In this document: positions 1 to 9,540 of the stretch, piece by piece
Position numbering within the stretch: the stretch's first letter is position 1
How the letters are laid out: each line of letters starts with the position of its first letter
Assembly (NCBI RefSeq): GCF_036689815.1
Contig: NZ_JBAHUR010000003.1
Span: forward strand, 310,001-374,000
Source of the DNA: Magnetovibrio sp. PR-2
Lineage (GTDB): Bacteria; Pseudomonadota; Alphaproteobacteria; Rhodospirillales; Magnetovibrionaceae
DNA: 64,000 bases
Direction of reading: 5' to 3'
Made by a program: the position numbers and the translations under genes
Notes under the pieces: model-generated
What the model saw: the letters and a program-made list of their open reading frames with translations, nothing else
Database searches by the model: none
What the model was told of the DNA's origin: nothing

Positions 1-1
1 A

Positions 2-187
2 ACCAACCGCGAAGCCAACAGGCTCCCCAACGGCAACACCTTGGGCAGTGCCGGCAATAAACTGGTCGAAGTCGCCCCCGATGGCACCATCGTTTGGCAA
101 ATCCATGCGCCGCGCGGCGGCAAAAACCACCGAAAATTCCACAAAGCCGTGCGCATTGCCCCGGACGGCACGGCCTACGGCGGCTAA
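2..187 (+). CDS. C-terminal end of a beta-propeller / arylsulfotransferase-like protein (partial)
   Basis: Only the last 61 codons are present; the gene enters from the left edge in frame 2 and stops at TAA 185-187. The fragment contains RLPNGNTLGSAGNKLVEV followed by APDGTIVWQIHAP and a closing IAPDGTAYGG. Alternating 'LPNGNTL' and 'DGTIVW' blocks are typical of arylsulfotransferase (ASST)/PQQ-like propeller blades. This is a family resemblance read by eye from a short piece, so the enzymatic function is not established. The end overlaps the stop of the convergent membrane-protein gene by 4 bases. Confidence 0.6.
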   Translation, partial: TNREANRLPNGNTLGSAGNKLVEVAPDGTIVWQIHAPRGGKNHRKFHKAVRIAPDGTAYGG

Positions 188-1599
188 GAGTTTGTCGGGG
201 GCGGGGCCTGCGTCTTGGGCTGCGGGTTAGGTTTGTCTTGAGGCGGTATTGAAGGCGTTTGGCTGGTAACCGGTGCAGGCTGTTGCGCCGTTCCTGGTTT
301 CGTTGAAGAGATATAACCCGTGATGATGTTGATGGTGCGTTCCAGCGCGCTGAAGAAAATCTCAACGCTATAGCCTGAGATGAACGCCAGCGCCCAGGGT
401 GTGAACGCGCCTAAGAAGCTGATGGCGTTCAATGGGGTGGTGTTGAGCATATCCGTTCCGCCATTGGGGGTGGAGGTGTTGAGCAACAGCCACGCCATGC
501 AGGCTCCGGAAATGACACCTAAGATGATGCGTGTGCGAATGGTGTAGAGCTTTGTTTTGGTGAGCGAGACCGTTCGGATTTCCTCGGCCAAGGAGCGCAG
601 GGCCTGTGTCATGGCGCCCAGCAAAGCAAACAGCGGCACAAGCACGTAGTTGGAGATGACCTCCAATGTCAGTTCCGCACGGTTGAACTCAAGACGCCGC
701 TTACCTTCATCGTCCAACGCCACTGCGCCCGCAGTATAGTGGTCACTGTCGTTTGACAGTGTCATGTCCCAAGGCGGAATCAAGGATGCTATTTGTCGGT
801 TCCACCACCACAAACGCACAAACGAAACATCGTCCCAGGATTGATCCCTGGCTAGCTTGCTTTGCAGTTTTAAAACGGTGCGCTCTCTTTCCGGCGATAG
901 ATTGAGGGACAACGACGTTGCGCCATCTTTTGTTTCTGTTGAGGAGGGGATGCCGTCTATGTACTCGTCCTCCAATAGGTCCGTCGTATTGATCAAGTAG
1001 GTATGCACTTTATAGGCATCGTTGTATGTGCTTGTCCCAATGGCCCATTCGACTTGCAGCAAAAGCAAAAGCAGCAAAGACACAACGGATAGAGCCAGAT
1101 ATCGCTTCAACACACGATCAGCCGGGGAGACATGGTTGGGCAGCCATTTCGCCCAATAGGTTTTTGCACCAGGCTCTGGCTTTGGGGCGGAAAACAAGAT
1201 GCTTTCAACGGTCACGGGCTTGACCATTTCGGTTAATTCACAAAATGCGGCCCAAAACGTGGTTTGGTCTTGGGTGGATAATTTTTGCCCCACTAAGATT
1301 TTGTCGTTGGCATTCACAAGGGTGGTGGTGATGTGAGGGGGAACGGGCATGCCGCGCCGAGAGGCAAAGTCCAACAAGACATAGGCATCACCAACGGATG
1401 CATTTAACATTTCATCCTTGGGCGTAGTGGCTGTGCGCGCCGAGGGAGGCTTTGGTTTTTGTTGAGGTTGCTCTGGCCCTGTTTTCGGTGATGTTGAGGA
1501 GAGTGGAGCCGGAGGATTTTCTGTCGGCGACACTGGTGGCGAAGCTGGGGCAGGCGGAGCCACGGGGGCTTGGGCCTGAGGTGGCGCTACATCGTTCAT
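184..1599 (-). CDS. Proline-rich membrane protein of unknown function
   Basis: This 471-residue protein is not recognised. The first ~60 residues and the last ~35 are rich in Pro, Ala, Gln and Thr and look disordered. Between them is a folded part with hydrophobic segments at about residues 168-182 (a run of leucines), 315-333, 352-370 and 392-410, suggesting an inner-membrane protein with a periplasmic loop of about 130 residues. A conserved-looking acidic/Trp region (SFVRLWWWNRQ) lies in that loop. The start ATG at 1599 follows a GAGGAGACAT Shine-Dalgarno-like stretch. It is convergent with the left-edge fragment and divergent from dnaE. No catalytic motif is visible. Confidence 0.75.
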   Translation of the reverse strand: MNDVAPPQAQAPVAPPAPASPPVSPTENPPAPLSSTSPKTGPEQPQQKPKPPSARTATTPKDEMLNASVGDAYVLLDFASRRGMPVPPHITTTLVNANDKILVGQKLSTQDQTTFWAAFCELTEMVKPVTVESILFSAPKPEPGAKTYWAKWLPNHVSPADRVLKRYLALSVVSLLLLLLLQVEWAIGTSTYNDAYKVHTYLINTTDLLEDEYIDGIPSSTETKDGATSLSLNLSPERERTVLKLQSKLARDQSWDDVSFVRLWWWNRQIASLIPPWDMTLSNDSDHYTAGAVALDDEGKRRLEFNRAELTLEVISNYVLVPLFALLGAMTQALRSLAEEIRTVSLTKTKLYTIRTRIILGVISGACMAWLLLNTSTPNGGTDMLNTTPLNAISFLGAFTPWALAFISGYSVEIFFSALERTINIITGYISSTKPGTAQQPAPVTSQTPSIPPQDKPNPQPKTQAPPPTNS

Positions 1600-1692
1600 G
1601 GCTATGTCTCCTCATCTGAGGCTAAGACGCAGAAATGCAACGCTTGTGAGTGCATTTGGGGATAAATAGTGGTGGTCAGAATCGATCCGTTT

Positions 1693-1711
1693 ATGGTTTG
1701 ATTTAAACCAT
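1693..1711 (+). promoter_or_regulatory. Inverted repeat covering the dnaE start codon
   Basis: ATGGTTT-GATTT-AAACCAT is a perfect 7-5-7 inverted repeat, and its right arm contains the first two bases of the dnaE ATG (1710). No purine-rich ribosome binding site is visible upstream. The repeat could be a protein operator or an mRNA hairpin affecting initiation. Which one is not decidable from sequence. Confidence 0.45.
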
Positions 1712-4700
1712 GTCTCATGCCGATTTTGTTCATCTGCGCGTCCACAGCGCTTATTCCTTGTCCGAAGGTGCTATTCGCGTCAAAGACTTAAGCGGATTGT
1801 GCAAAAATTTCGACATGCCCGCCGTCGCGGTGACGGACACCAACAACCTGTTCGGTGCTTTGGAATTTTCCCTAACATCAACAGACAGTGGTGTGCAGCC
1901 CATCATTGGCGGTCAAATTTCCATCACCCGTGAAGGCGGCGACAATCCGTCCATGGGCCGCACCGTGTCGAACATCGACCCCGACCAGGTCGTGCTTTTG
2001 GTGCAAAATGATGAGGGCTATCGCAACATTCTCAAGATGTTGTCCACGGCCTATATGGAAAGCGACAACGTCGAAGATCCGCAAATCTCGCTGGAGGCTC
2101 TGGAAAAGTATTCAGGCGGCTTAATCTTGCTCACAGGCGGCATTTTGGGCCCTGTGGGGCGTGCCTTGGTGGACGGCCAGGTGGACGAAGCCCGCGCCAC
2201 GCTGGAGCGCCTCAACAAGGCCTATGAAGGCCGTTTGTACATCGAACTTCAACGTCATGGCCTGAAACAAGAACGCCAGATTGAAGACCAGCTGATCGAC
2301 TGGGCGTATGAGCTGAACATCCCGCTGGTTGCCACCAACGAAGCGTTCTATCCCAACCGCGAAATGTTCCAAGCCCATGATGCGCTGATCTGTATTGCCG
2401 AAAGTGCCTACATCAGCCAAGACGAACGCCGTCGCTTGACGCCGGAACACTATTTCAAATCGGCGGACGAAATGAAGGCCTTGTTCGCCGATGTGCCCGA
2501 AGCCATCGCCAACACCTTGGTTATTGCCAAACGATGTGCGTACAAAGTCGAACGCGTCAATCCCATCTTGCCGCCGTTCGATTGTGGGGAAGGGCGTGAC
2601 GAAGAAACCGAATTGCGCAAACAAGCCCACGATGGGCTCGACATGCGCTTAGAAACCCAAGTCTTCACGGACGGCATGAGCGACGAAGAAAAAGCCGCAA
2701 CCGCCAAGCCCTATAAAGAACGCCTGGAGTTCGAGCTCGGCGTGATCATTCAAATGGGCTTTCCGGGGTACTTCCTGATCGTTGCGGACTTTATTCAATG
2801 GGCCAAGGACCACGACATTCCCGTCGGTCCGGGCCGTGGTTCGGGTGCGGGTTCGGTCGTGGCGTGGGTGCTGACCATTACGGACTTGGACCCGCTGCGC
2901 TTCGGCTTGCTGTTCGAACGGTTCTTGAACCCCGAACGTGTGTCCATGCCTGACTTCGACATCGATTTTTGCCAAGACCGTCGCGACGAAGTCATCAAGT
3001 ACGTCCAAGACAAATACGGTCGCGATCACGTCGCCCAGATCATCACGTTCGGTAAGCTGCAAGCCCGCGCGGTGTTGCGCGACGTCGGTCGCGTGTTGGA
3101 AATGCCTTACGGTCAGGTGGACCGCATTTGCAAAATGGTGCCCAACGATCCCGGCAAAGCCATGACGGTGCCCGAAGCCGTCGAGGCCGAGCCCGAACTG
3201 CGCCGAATGATCAAAGAGGAGCACGAAGTCGCGCAGCTGATCGACATCGCCAAGCCGTTGGAAGGCCTCTACCGTCACGCATCCACCCACGCGGCGGGCG
3301 TGGTGATCGGTGACCGTCCGTTGGACAAGCTGGTGCCGCTGTACCGCGACCCGCGCTCCGACATGCCGGTGACGGGCTTCAACATGAAGTTCGTGGAACA
3401 AGCGGGGCTGGTGAAGTTTGACTTTTTGGGCCTGAAGACTTTGACGGTGCTGTCCACGGCAGTGAAGTTTGCATCCGAAGGCGGTCACGCGGTTGACCTA
3501 ACCACGGTGTCGTTGGAAGACCAGGCGTCTTTTGATTTGTTGGCGCGCGCCGAAACCCAAGGCGTGTTCCAGTTGGAATCAGCCGGCATGAAAGACCAGC
3601 TGCGCCAGATGAAGCCGACGACGTTCGAAGACATCATCGCTATTGTGGCGTTGTACCGTCCGGGTCCTATGGAAAATATCCCCAGCTACATTCGGCGTAA
3701 GCACGGTGATGAAAAGCCGGATTATCTCTACCCGACGTTGGAGCCTATTCTCAAAGAAACCTTCGGCATCATGATCTACCAAGAACAGGTCATGCAGATC
3801 GCGCAGGAGCTGTCGGGCTATACCCTCGGCGGTGCTGATTTGCTGCGTCGCGCCATGGGTAAAAAGATCCAGGCGGAAATGGACGCCCAGCGCAAGCTGT
3901 TTGTCGAAGGTGCGGAAAGCCGTGGTGTGCCCGGCCAAAAAGCCGATGAAATCTTCGATCAAGTGAACAAATTCGCAGGCTACGGTTTCAACAAATCCCA
4001 CGCGGCGGCTTATGCTTTGGTGGCGTACCACACGGCGTATATGAAGGCCAACTTCCCGTTTGAATTCATGGCCGCTTCCATGACCTTGGATTTGGGTAAT
4101 ACCGATAAGTTGAACGCCTATCGTCAAGAGCTGGACCGCATGGGCATCAAGCTTTTGTCGCCCGACATCAATGCGTCGGAAACGTATTTTAAAGTCGAAC
4201 GGGATGTGGACAAAAAACCGACGGCCATTCGCTATGCTTTGGCGGCGTTGAAAAACGTCGGTGAAGCGGCCATGGAAAGCATCATTGACGAGCGCACCCA
4301 AAACGGCCCGTTCAAAGACTTGGAAGATTTTGCAGGCCGCTTGGACACGCATCAAGTCAACAAACGCCAAATGGAAAACATGGTGCGATCGGGAACGTTC
4401 GATTCCCTCAATCCGAACCGCAAACAACTGTATCATGGCATTGAAGCCATCATGGGTGAAGCCTCCGCCCAACAGTCGGAACGCGAAAGCAATCAGATCG
4501 GCTTGTTCGGTGGCGAAGACCAGCCCAAGCAAACCATCCGCGTGCCCGACGTGGCCGACTGGCCCCCCATGGAACGCCTGCGCGAAGAATTCGACGCCAT
4601 CGGCTTTTATCTGTCTGCCCACCCGTTGGACAGCTATGGCAAAAGCTTGCAGCGCCTGGAAGTTGTGCCCTACGGCGACGTGTTGGAGAAGGGCGCCGCT

Positions 4701-5183
4701 GGGAATTACACCTTGGCAGGAACCGTGGTCAGTAAAAAAGAACGCATATCGCAAAAGGGCAACCGTTATGCCTTTGTGACGTTCTCCGATGCATCCGGGT
4801 CCTACGAAGCCACGCTGTTTTCTGAAACCCTGTCGGCAGCGGCGGAGCTTTTGGAAGCAGGGACGGCGGTCTTGATTAAGTGCACCGCGCAGTTTGAAGG
4901 TGAAACAGCCAAGCTTACGGCGCAGTCCATTCGCTCGCTCGATCAAATGGCGTCTCAAACCTCGGCCGGCTTGGAGGTGACCTTGAATAGCGACAAACCT
5001 CTTGAGGCCCTGAAAGAAGCTTTGGGTGCGGCGAAGTACGGTCGTGGACAGGTGCGCGTCGTCGTGCGCACGCCAGAACGCGAAACCAAAATCGATCTGA
5101 AGAAAAACCCGGTGTCCGTCACCCCGGAATTGCTACACAGCATTTATTCCATCGCCGGGCTGGTCGAAGTTCAGGAAATCTAA
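1710..5183 (+). CDS. dnaE: DNA polymerase III alpha subunit
   Basis: Replicative C-family polymerase catalytic subunit (DnaE1 type), 1157 residues, normal length. The N-terminus FVHLRVHSAYSLSEGAI is the PHP domain start (about 1-280). The polymerase core carries GPGRGSGAGSVVAW (about residue 375) and the catalytic PDFDIDF motif at about 413-419. A helix-hairpin-helix region lies around 850, and an OB-fold domain (LAGTVVSKKERISQKGNRYA) around 1000. The start is fixed by homology of the first residues to other DnaE proteins, although no clear ribosome binding site precedes it. It is a stand-alone gene, convergent with the sensor kinase downstream. The identification is secure; DnaE2/ImuC is excluded by the full-length PHP and C-terminal domains and by the absence of imuAB beside it. 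Confidence 0.97.
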   Translation: MSHADFVHLRVHSAYSLSEGAIRVKDLSGLCKNFDMPAVAVTDTNNLFGALEFSLTSTDSGVQPIIGGQISITREGGDNPSMGRTVSNIDPDQVVLLVQNDEGYRNILKMLSTAYMESDNVEDPQISLEALEKYSGGLILLTGGILGPVGRALVDGQVDEARATLERLNKAYEGRLYIELQRHGLKQERQIEDQLIDWAYELNIPLVATNEAFYPNREMFQAHDALICIAESAYISQDERRRLTPEHYFKSADEMKALFADVPEAIANTLVIAKRCAYKVERVNPILPPFDCGEGRDEETELRKQAHDGLDMRLETQVFTDGMSDEEKAATAKPYKERLEFELGVIIQMGFPGYFLIVADFIQWAKDHDIPVGPGRGSGAGSVVAWVLTITDLDPLRFGLLFERFLNPERVSMPDFDIDFCQDRRDEVIKYVQDKYGRDHVAQIITFGKLQARAVLRDVGRVLEMPYGQVDRICKMVPNDPGKAMTVPEAVEAEPELRRMIKEEHEVAQLIDIAKPLEGLYRHASTHAAGVVIGDRPLDKLVPLYRDPRSDMPVTGFNMKFVEQAGLVKFDFLGLKTLTVLSTAVKFASEGGHAVDLTTVSLEDQASFDLLARAETQGVFQLESAGMKDQLRQMKPTTFEDIIAIVALYRPGPMENIPSYIRRKHGDEKPDYLYPTLEPILKETFGIMIYQEQVMQIAQELSGYTLGGADLLRRAMGKKIQAEMDAQRKLFVEGAESRGVPGQKADEIFDQVNKFAGYGFNKSHAAAYALVAYHTAYMKANFPFEFMAASMTLDLGNTDKLNAYRQELDRMGIKLLSPDINASETYFKVERDVDKKPTAIRYALAALKNVGEAAMESIIDERTQNGPFKDLEDFAGRLDTHQVNKRQMENMVRSGTFDSLNPNRKQLYHGIEAIMGEASAQQSERESNQIGLFGGEDQPKQTIRVPDVADWPPMERLREEFDAIGFYLSAHPLDSYGKSLQRLEVVPYGDVLEKGAAGNYTLAGTVVSKKERISQKGNRYAFVTFSDASGSYEATLFSETLSAAAELLEAGTAVLIKCTAQFEGETAKLTAQSIRSLDQMASQTSAGLEVTLNSDKPLEALKEALGAAKYGRGQVRVVVRTPERETKIDLKKNPVSVTPELLHSIYSIAGLVEVQEI

Positions 5184-5205
5184 ACAGGGACAGCAAGTGC
5201 CTGGG

Positions 5206-8200
5206 TTAAGAAATGGCGTTGTCGTCTTCGACTTCGTCTTGGTGCTGTCTTGCGGCAATCTGGGCGGCTTCGGGGGCTTGTTCGGGGTCTTGTTCAGGGC
5301 TGGGGATTGTCATTTGTGCCAAGGGGAATGTGATGGACACGCGCGTGCCTTTGCCTTTGATGGAAGAGATGCTGAGCGAACCACGGCATTCTTCGGCAAA
5401 ACTTTTGGCCAGATATAGCCCCAATCCCGTGCCGTCATAGCGGCGTTCCAAACGTGTGTCGACTTGTTCGAATGGGCGCAGAGCTTTTTGGATGTCCTGA
5501 TTGCTCATGCCGATGCCCGTGTCTTTGACAATCACACGGACGCGTCCAATTTCCAAAGTGCTTTCAACGGTTATCTTGCCATTTTCTGGGGTGAATTTCA
5601 CCGCGTTCGACAAGATGTTCAACAACAGCTGCAAAGCTTTGCGGGGGTCGGCCATAATGGGTGGGAAGGGCGTGTCGTAGTTCATGCTCAACCGAACACC
5701 AGCCGTTTGTGCCTGACCAGACGTAAAGCGATAGGCTTTTTCCAACAACGCATTGATGTCGGTTTTTTGCAAATCGACGGACGATTTACCCGCTTCGATT
5801 TTAGACACGTCCAAGACATCGTTAATGACGCTGAGCAAGTGTTGCCCGCTTTCATGAATGTCGCCCAGGTAGGACAGATAATTGGGATTGTCGACGGGAC
5901 CCAAAACTTGATTGGACATTAAATCTGAAAACCCAATAATCGCGTTCAAGGGAGTGCGCAACTCGTGGGACATGTTGGCGAGGAACGCACTTTTGGCGCG
6001 GTTGGCCAGCTCGGCTTGTTCTTTGGCTTGACGCAGTTCGGTCTCAACTTTTTTGCGCTCGGTGATGTCGAGGATCGAGCCTTCCATTGAGATCAAGTTA
6101 CCGATACCGTCACCGTTGACGCGCCCAATTTCTTCAATGGTGCGAATGGCGCCGTCAGGGTGCATGACCCGATATTCAATGGTGTAGTTTTCGTTGTTGT
6201 CCATGCAGTATTGAATGGACTTTTCAACGGTGGGCAGGTCTTCGGGATGAACGGAGTCATAAAACGCGTTGAACGACGGAGCGAGGGAGCCGGGTTCCAG
6301 GCCGAGTATGCGGTAGTATTCGTCCGACCATAAGGATACGCCTGTTTTGAAATTGTGCGACCAACTGCCCAGGTGAGCGATCTGTTGAGCCGCTTTCAAG
6401 TTGCGTTCGGAACGCTGCACCGCGCGGGTGCGTTCTGCGACGCGTTCTTCCAGGGCATCGTTGGCGTCTTTGAGCGCCATCTCCGCCACCTTCAGGCTGG
6501 TGATGTCCATACCGTAGCCGTTGGCGTATTCCCCATCCGGGGCGGGGCTGAAGGTGATGGTGAAGATGGTTTCCCCCACCACCGCATACATGAAGCGTTC
6601 GTCTTTGAGACGGATCACATCCCCCACCACACGCACAACATCGGACGGCACGGTTTCTTTCACGATGATGCCCCAGTCCTTCAGCAATTCGCTGCTGGCC
6701 GGGTTGGCGTTGAGCAATATCCCGTCCTTGGAGATGCGTATAACCGGATTGGGGTTTTGTTGTGGATAGAGGGCAAGCTGCTCAATGTTGCGCTCATGCA
6801 TGCGCCGTTCCGTGATGTCGGCGAACAGACGGATATCGTCTTCGATGTCTTCGGGTTGCACCACCTCAAAAATGCGCTGTTCGCCGAGTTGATCTGTGAC
6901 GATCAGATCGCTTCCCGGCTGGGCCGATAAAAATTCATCCAGACCGCAGTCATCAATGAAGCGTTTCATGGCGAGGGTTTTTGCTTGTGGACGGTCTTGG
7001 CCCAAGTGCAGCACGCCGATGTCCAAAGCGTCGGTAATGCTGATCAACGTGTGCAGACGTTCGAGCTCCGACTGCGCGGCGGCGCGTTCTTTTATGGCAT
7101 CCAACTTGTGACGTGTCTCCACATCCAAAGCTTCGCGCTTGGACAGGATTTCTTCGGTCAAGTGATTGAATTGCAATTCCATGTTGCGCAGCTCATCACC
7201 CTGGTAAAGCGCTACGGGGGCAGAGCTGCCGTACAAGCGTTCGGAAAAATGAGCAACCCTGGCCGTTAAGTCCCCAATGCGGCGCATCAAAAAGGCCAAT
7301 GAGCCCATCAACAATGTGATCAGAACCAGGGCCAAAATGGTGCGTTGCTTGCGGTCCTGATTGAGCAGCGGTTCCATCAATTCATGCACCCGCGCTCGGG
7401 GGATGAGGCTGAGAAAATTGGCTTGGATCTCGCTCGACCCATAATCGAAGAAGGCTTTGCCGGTGGTGATGAAGCCGGTGGACAGGTCCGACAAACGGGT
7501 GCCGACAGGCAGCAAGGCTTCGTTGGAACTAGCGAGAATGCGATCCGTTGTTTGCGCACCCAAAACAACGATGTTGTCCGAGCCCAAAAACGTGCGTTGC
7601 GAAGAAATCAAAAATTGGGAATTGATGTTGGAAACGCCTATGACATAAGCGATCAGCTGATTGTCGTCATCATATATGATGGCTGATGAAATGATATGCG
7701 GCTTGCCTTCATACTCGGTGATCAGCGCTTGACGCAGGCTTTTTTCGATGGTCAGACGTTGCGGCATGGCGTAAAGCTCGGGCAACGGATCACTGTGGGG
7801 GCTGAAGTGTTTGCGCACACGCAGTTGTGGGTCAATCAACAGCAAATGGTCGGGCGGTTGTTGGTTGCGCAACACGGCCCGGTCCGGCAGCCATGTCGGG
7901 GCATTGTCCGTGGGGAAGGGGACGGAGATGTCACCACTGTCCCAATTGCCGTCCTGTGCCCGCAACACGTCAACAGCGTGTTGCGTTTTGCCTTGGCCTG
8001 CGATCAAGTGAACGGATTGAAACTGTTGACGCAGGGCGTCGTTGAACCGCATGCGGTCACGCTGCGCCTTGTCGTGCAGGCGTGCGGTGAATTCGGCTTC
8101 ATAAATATGTGTGAGTGTCGCGGTTTGGTAGCGATCCATGACGTACCACAAGACCACCGCTGTGGTGAATGCCACCAGCAGCAGGCGAAACGTCAGTGTG

Positions 8201-8223
8201 GTTTTTTTGAATGCCTCGATCAC
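5206..8223 (-). CDS. Membrane sensor histidine kinase with multiple PAS domains
   Basis: A 1005-residue inner-membrane kinase. A transmembrane helix at about 12-30, a periplasmic sensor region to about 296 and a second helix at about 298-316 are followed by a HAMP-like segment. Two or three PAS modules follow (about 390-460, 480-590, 600-725; the last contains HLGSWSHNFKTG and a PAC-like end). HisKA has [13 protein letters not shown] with the phospho-accepting His near residue 752, and HATPase_c has DTGIGM and GTGLGLYLAK. No receiver domain is attached, so it must act through a separate regulator, which is not in the neighbourhood. The likely start is GTG at 8223, with no nearby ATG. Its gene lies 17 bases downstream of a periplasmic binding-protein gene on the same strand, which suggests the two are co-transcribed. 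Confidence 0.9.
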   Translation of the reverse strand: MIEAFKKTTLTFRLLLVAFTTAVVLWYVMDRYQTATLTHIYEAEFTARLHDKAQRDRMRFNDALRQQFQSVHLIAGQGKTQHAVDVLRAQDGNWDSGDISVPFPTDNAPTWLPDRAVLRNQQPPDHLLLIDPQLRVRKHFSPHSDPLPELYAMPQRLTIEKSLRQALITEYEGKPHIISSAIIYDDDNQLIAYVIGVSNINSQFLISSQRTFLGSDNIVVLGAQTTDRILASSNEALLPVGTRLSDLSTGFITTGKAFFDYGSSEIQANFLSLIPRARVHELMEPLLNQDRKQRTILALVLITLLMGSLAFLMRRIGDLTARVAHFSERLYGSSAPVALYQGDELRNMELQFNHLTEEILSKREALDVETRHKLDAIKERAAAQSELERLHTLISITDALDIGVLHLGQDRPQAKTLAMKRFIDDCGLDEFLSAQPGSDLIVTDQLGEQRIFEVVQPEDIEDDIRLFADITERRMHERNIEQLALYPQQNPNPVIRISKDGILLNANPASSELLKDWGIIVKETVPSDVVRVVGDVIRLKDERFMYAVVGETIFTITFSPAPDGEYANGYGMDITSLKVAEMALKDANDALEERVAERTRAVQRSERNLKAAQQIAHLGSWSHNFKTGVSLWSDEYYRILGLEPGSLAPSFNAFYDSVHPEDLPTVEKSIQYCMDNNENYTIEYRVMHPDGAIRTIEEIGRVNGDGIGNLISMEGSILDITERKKVETELRQAKEQAELANRAKSAFLANMSHELRTPLNAIIGFSDLMSNQVLGPVDNPNYLSYLGDIHESGQHLLSVINDVLDVSKIEAGKSSVDLQKTDINALLEKAYRFTSGQAQTAGVRLSMNYDTPFPPIMADPRKALQLLLNILSNAVKFTPENGKITVESTLEIGRVRVIVKDTGIGMSNQDIQKALRPFEQVDTRLERRYDGTGLGLYLAKSFAEECRGSLSISSIKGKGTRVSITFPLAQMTIPSPEQDPEQAPEAAQIAARQHQDEVEDDNAIS

Positions 8224-8240
8224 ACCCCATTAAACCCGGC

Positions 8241-9272
8241 TTAGTCCGGGGCTCCTATCAACTCGTTTTCCTCAAACTTCCAATTGTTCTTGCGCAAGGC
8301 CGATGCCGGAACGATGGCGAACTCTTGCGAAATCTTTGATGCATTTTCAATCAAGTGATCCACAAGCTCGTCCGCCAAGCGCGAATGGGCCGGCGTCTCT
8401 TTGGCCCATGTCGTGACATTAAAAACGCGATACAGCGGGTACTTTCCTTGCGCCAAAGCTGCACGGTCCGCAGGCGAATGTCCGTCAACGTTCAAAACTT
8501 TGACGTTTGTGTTTTCCAACTGAGCTTGGCGCCCGATATGCCACAAGGTTTCATATCCCAACGAGCCCGGCGTCACAGAAACCTGTTTGACCATATCTTT
8601 GATGGCTGAAACTTCGGTGATGTTCCAGCCGAATTCCTGTTCATTGTCCAAGATCAAACGCCAATGGCCTGGACGCGCCTTGCAATGCAAGCGGGCGAAA
8701 GCGCGCACTTGTGTGTCGGGGCCGGGTTTAAAGCCGCTCATGGGCAGTTCCGACCAGTCACGTATGTCGTTGGCGAATAAACTTCTGGCTTGCTCGGCGG
8801 ACACGTTCGTGTGCGCGTTGTCGGCATGCGTCAGCAAGGCCAAAGCACCAATGCCGATGGTGTGGTATGTCAGTCCAGGCAATCGGTCCGTGAGCCCCGG
8901 TGGGCAGCAAAAGCCCCCAATATCGGCGGCTTTGTCAGACAATAGACCGGCAGAAACGCCGCAGGTTCCGTTTTGCACAGCGACTTTAATACCGCGCGAT
9001 TTCGCAAACGCTTGGATCATCGGGCCCAACGACGGGTAGAGCTGTTGATCCAAAGCAATGGCCAAATTGACCTTTTGGTCCGTGTTGATCTTATGGGTAA
9101 CGCCTTGGGATTCCCATTCCGCGCCCATGGGGATGATTTCGGTTGGCGGCGAAAATGCGCGCCCACCCAAGAGGTGATCATGGTTTGCTTTTGCATTCGT
9201 TAGGCACACAAGCGTCAAGCTTAGAGTTGTGAGCAACGCATAGGTATAGCGTAAGCCGAATTTGGTGATCAT
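8241..9272 (-). CDS. Periplasmic binding protein, phosphate (PstS)-like
   Basis: 343 residues with a Sec signal peptide (hydrophobic stretch about 10-28, likely cleavage after AKA). The mature part has the type 2 periplasmic-binding (PBP-like) fold signature found in PstS-family proteins: a 'VQNGTCG' anion-loop-like turn, 'LFANDIRDWSELP' and a C-terminal 'TPGSLGYETLWH' block. Four cysteines (TCG, GFCCPPG, LHCKA) are unusual for a PstS. No transporter genes are adjacent. Instead the sensor kinase follows at 17 bases, so a role as ligand-binding partner of the kinase is plausible but inferred. The start ATG follows GAGGGGGCG. Confidence 0.75.
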   Translation of the reverse strand: MITKFGLRYTYALLTTLSLTLVCLTNAKANHDHLLGGRAFSPPTEIIPMGAEWESQGVTHKINTDQKVNLAIALDQQLYPSLGPMIQAFAKSRGIKVAVQNGTCGVSAGLLSDKAADIGGFCCPPGLTDRLPGLTYHTIGIGALALLTHADNAHTNVSAEQARSLFANDIRDWSELPMSGFKPGPDTQVRAFARLHCKARPGHWRLILDNEQEFGWNITEVSAIKDMVKQVSVTPGSLGYETLWHIGRQAQLENTNVKVLNVDGHSPADRAALAQGKYPLYRVFNVTTWAKETPAHSRLADELVDHLIENASKISQEFAIVPASALRKNNWKFEENELIGAPD

Positions 9273-9540
9273 CGCCCCCTCAAATCTTTATTGTCTGTCT
9301 TTGCGATCCCGAACCTTCAACATACTCGCCTTTATCGTATGAATACAATGGCAACTTACTAACCAGCGGCGACGGTCATTTTTGTGTAACAATTATAAGG
9401 TGCAACGCGTTCGTGAGCCCCGACGGTATACAAATCGGCGTTTGTGAACTTTTAAAAGTAGGCATTGCGAAAACGGAAAAGGTCCTTTAATCAAGGCCCC
9501 AAGTGCACAACAGTGCAGAAAACAAAACGGAATTGATGAC

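Noticed and set aside
3579-4958. 459-codon open frame antisense to dnaE
   Set aside because: Shadow of the dnaE codon bias; dnaE is clearly the coding strand and the antisense product resembles nothing.
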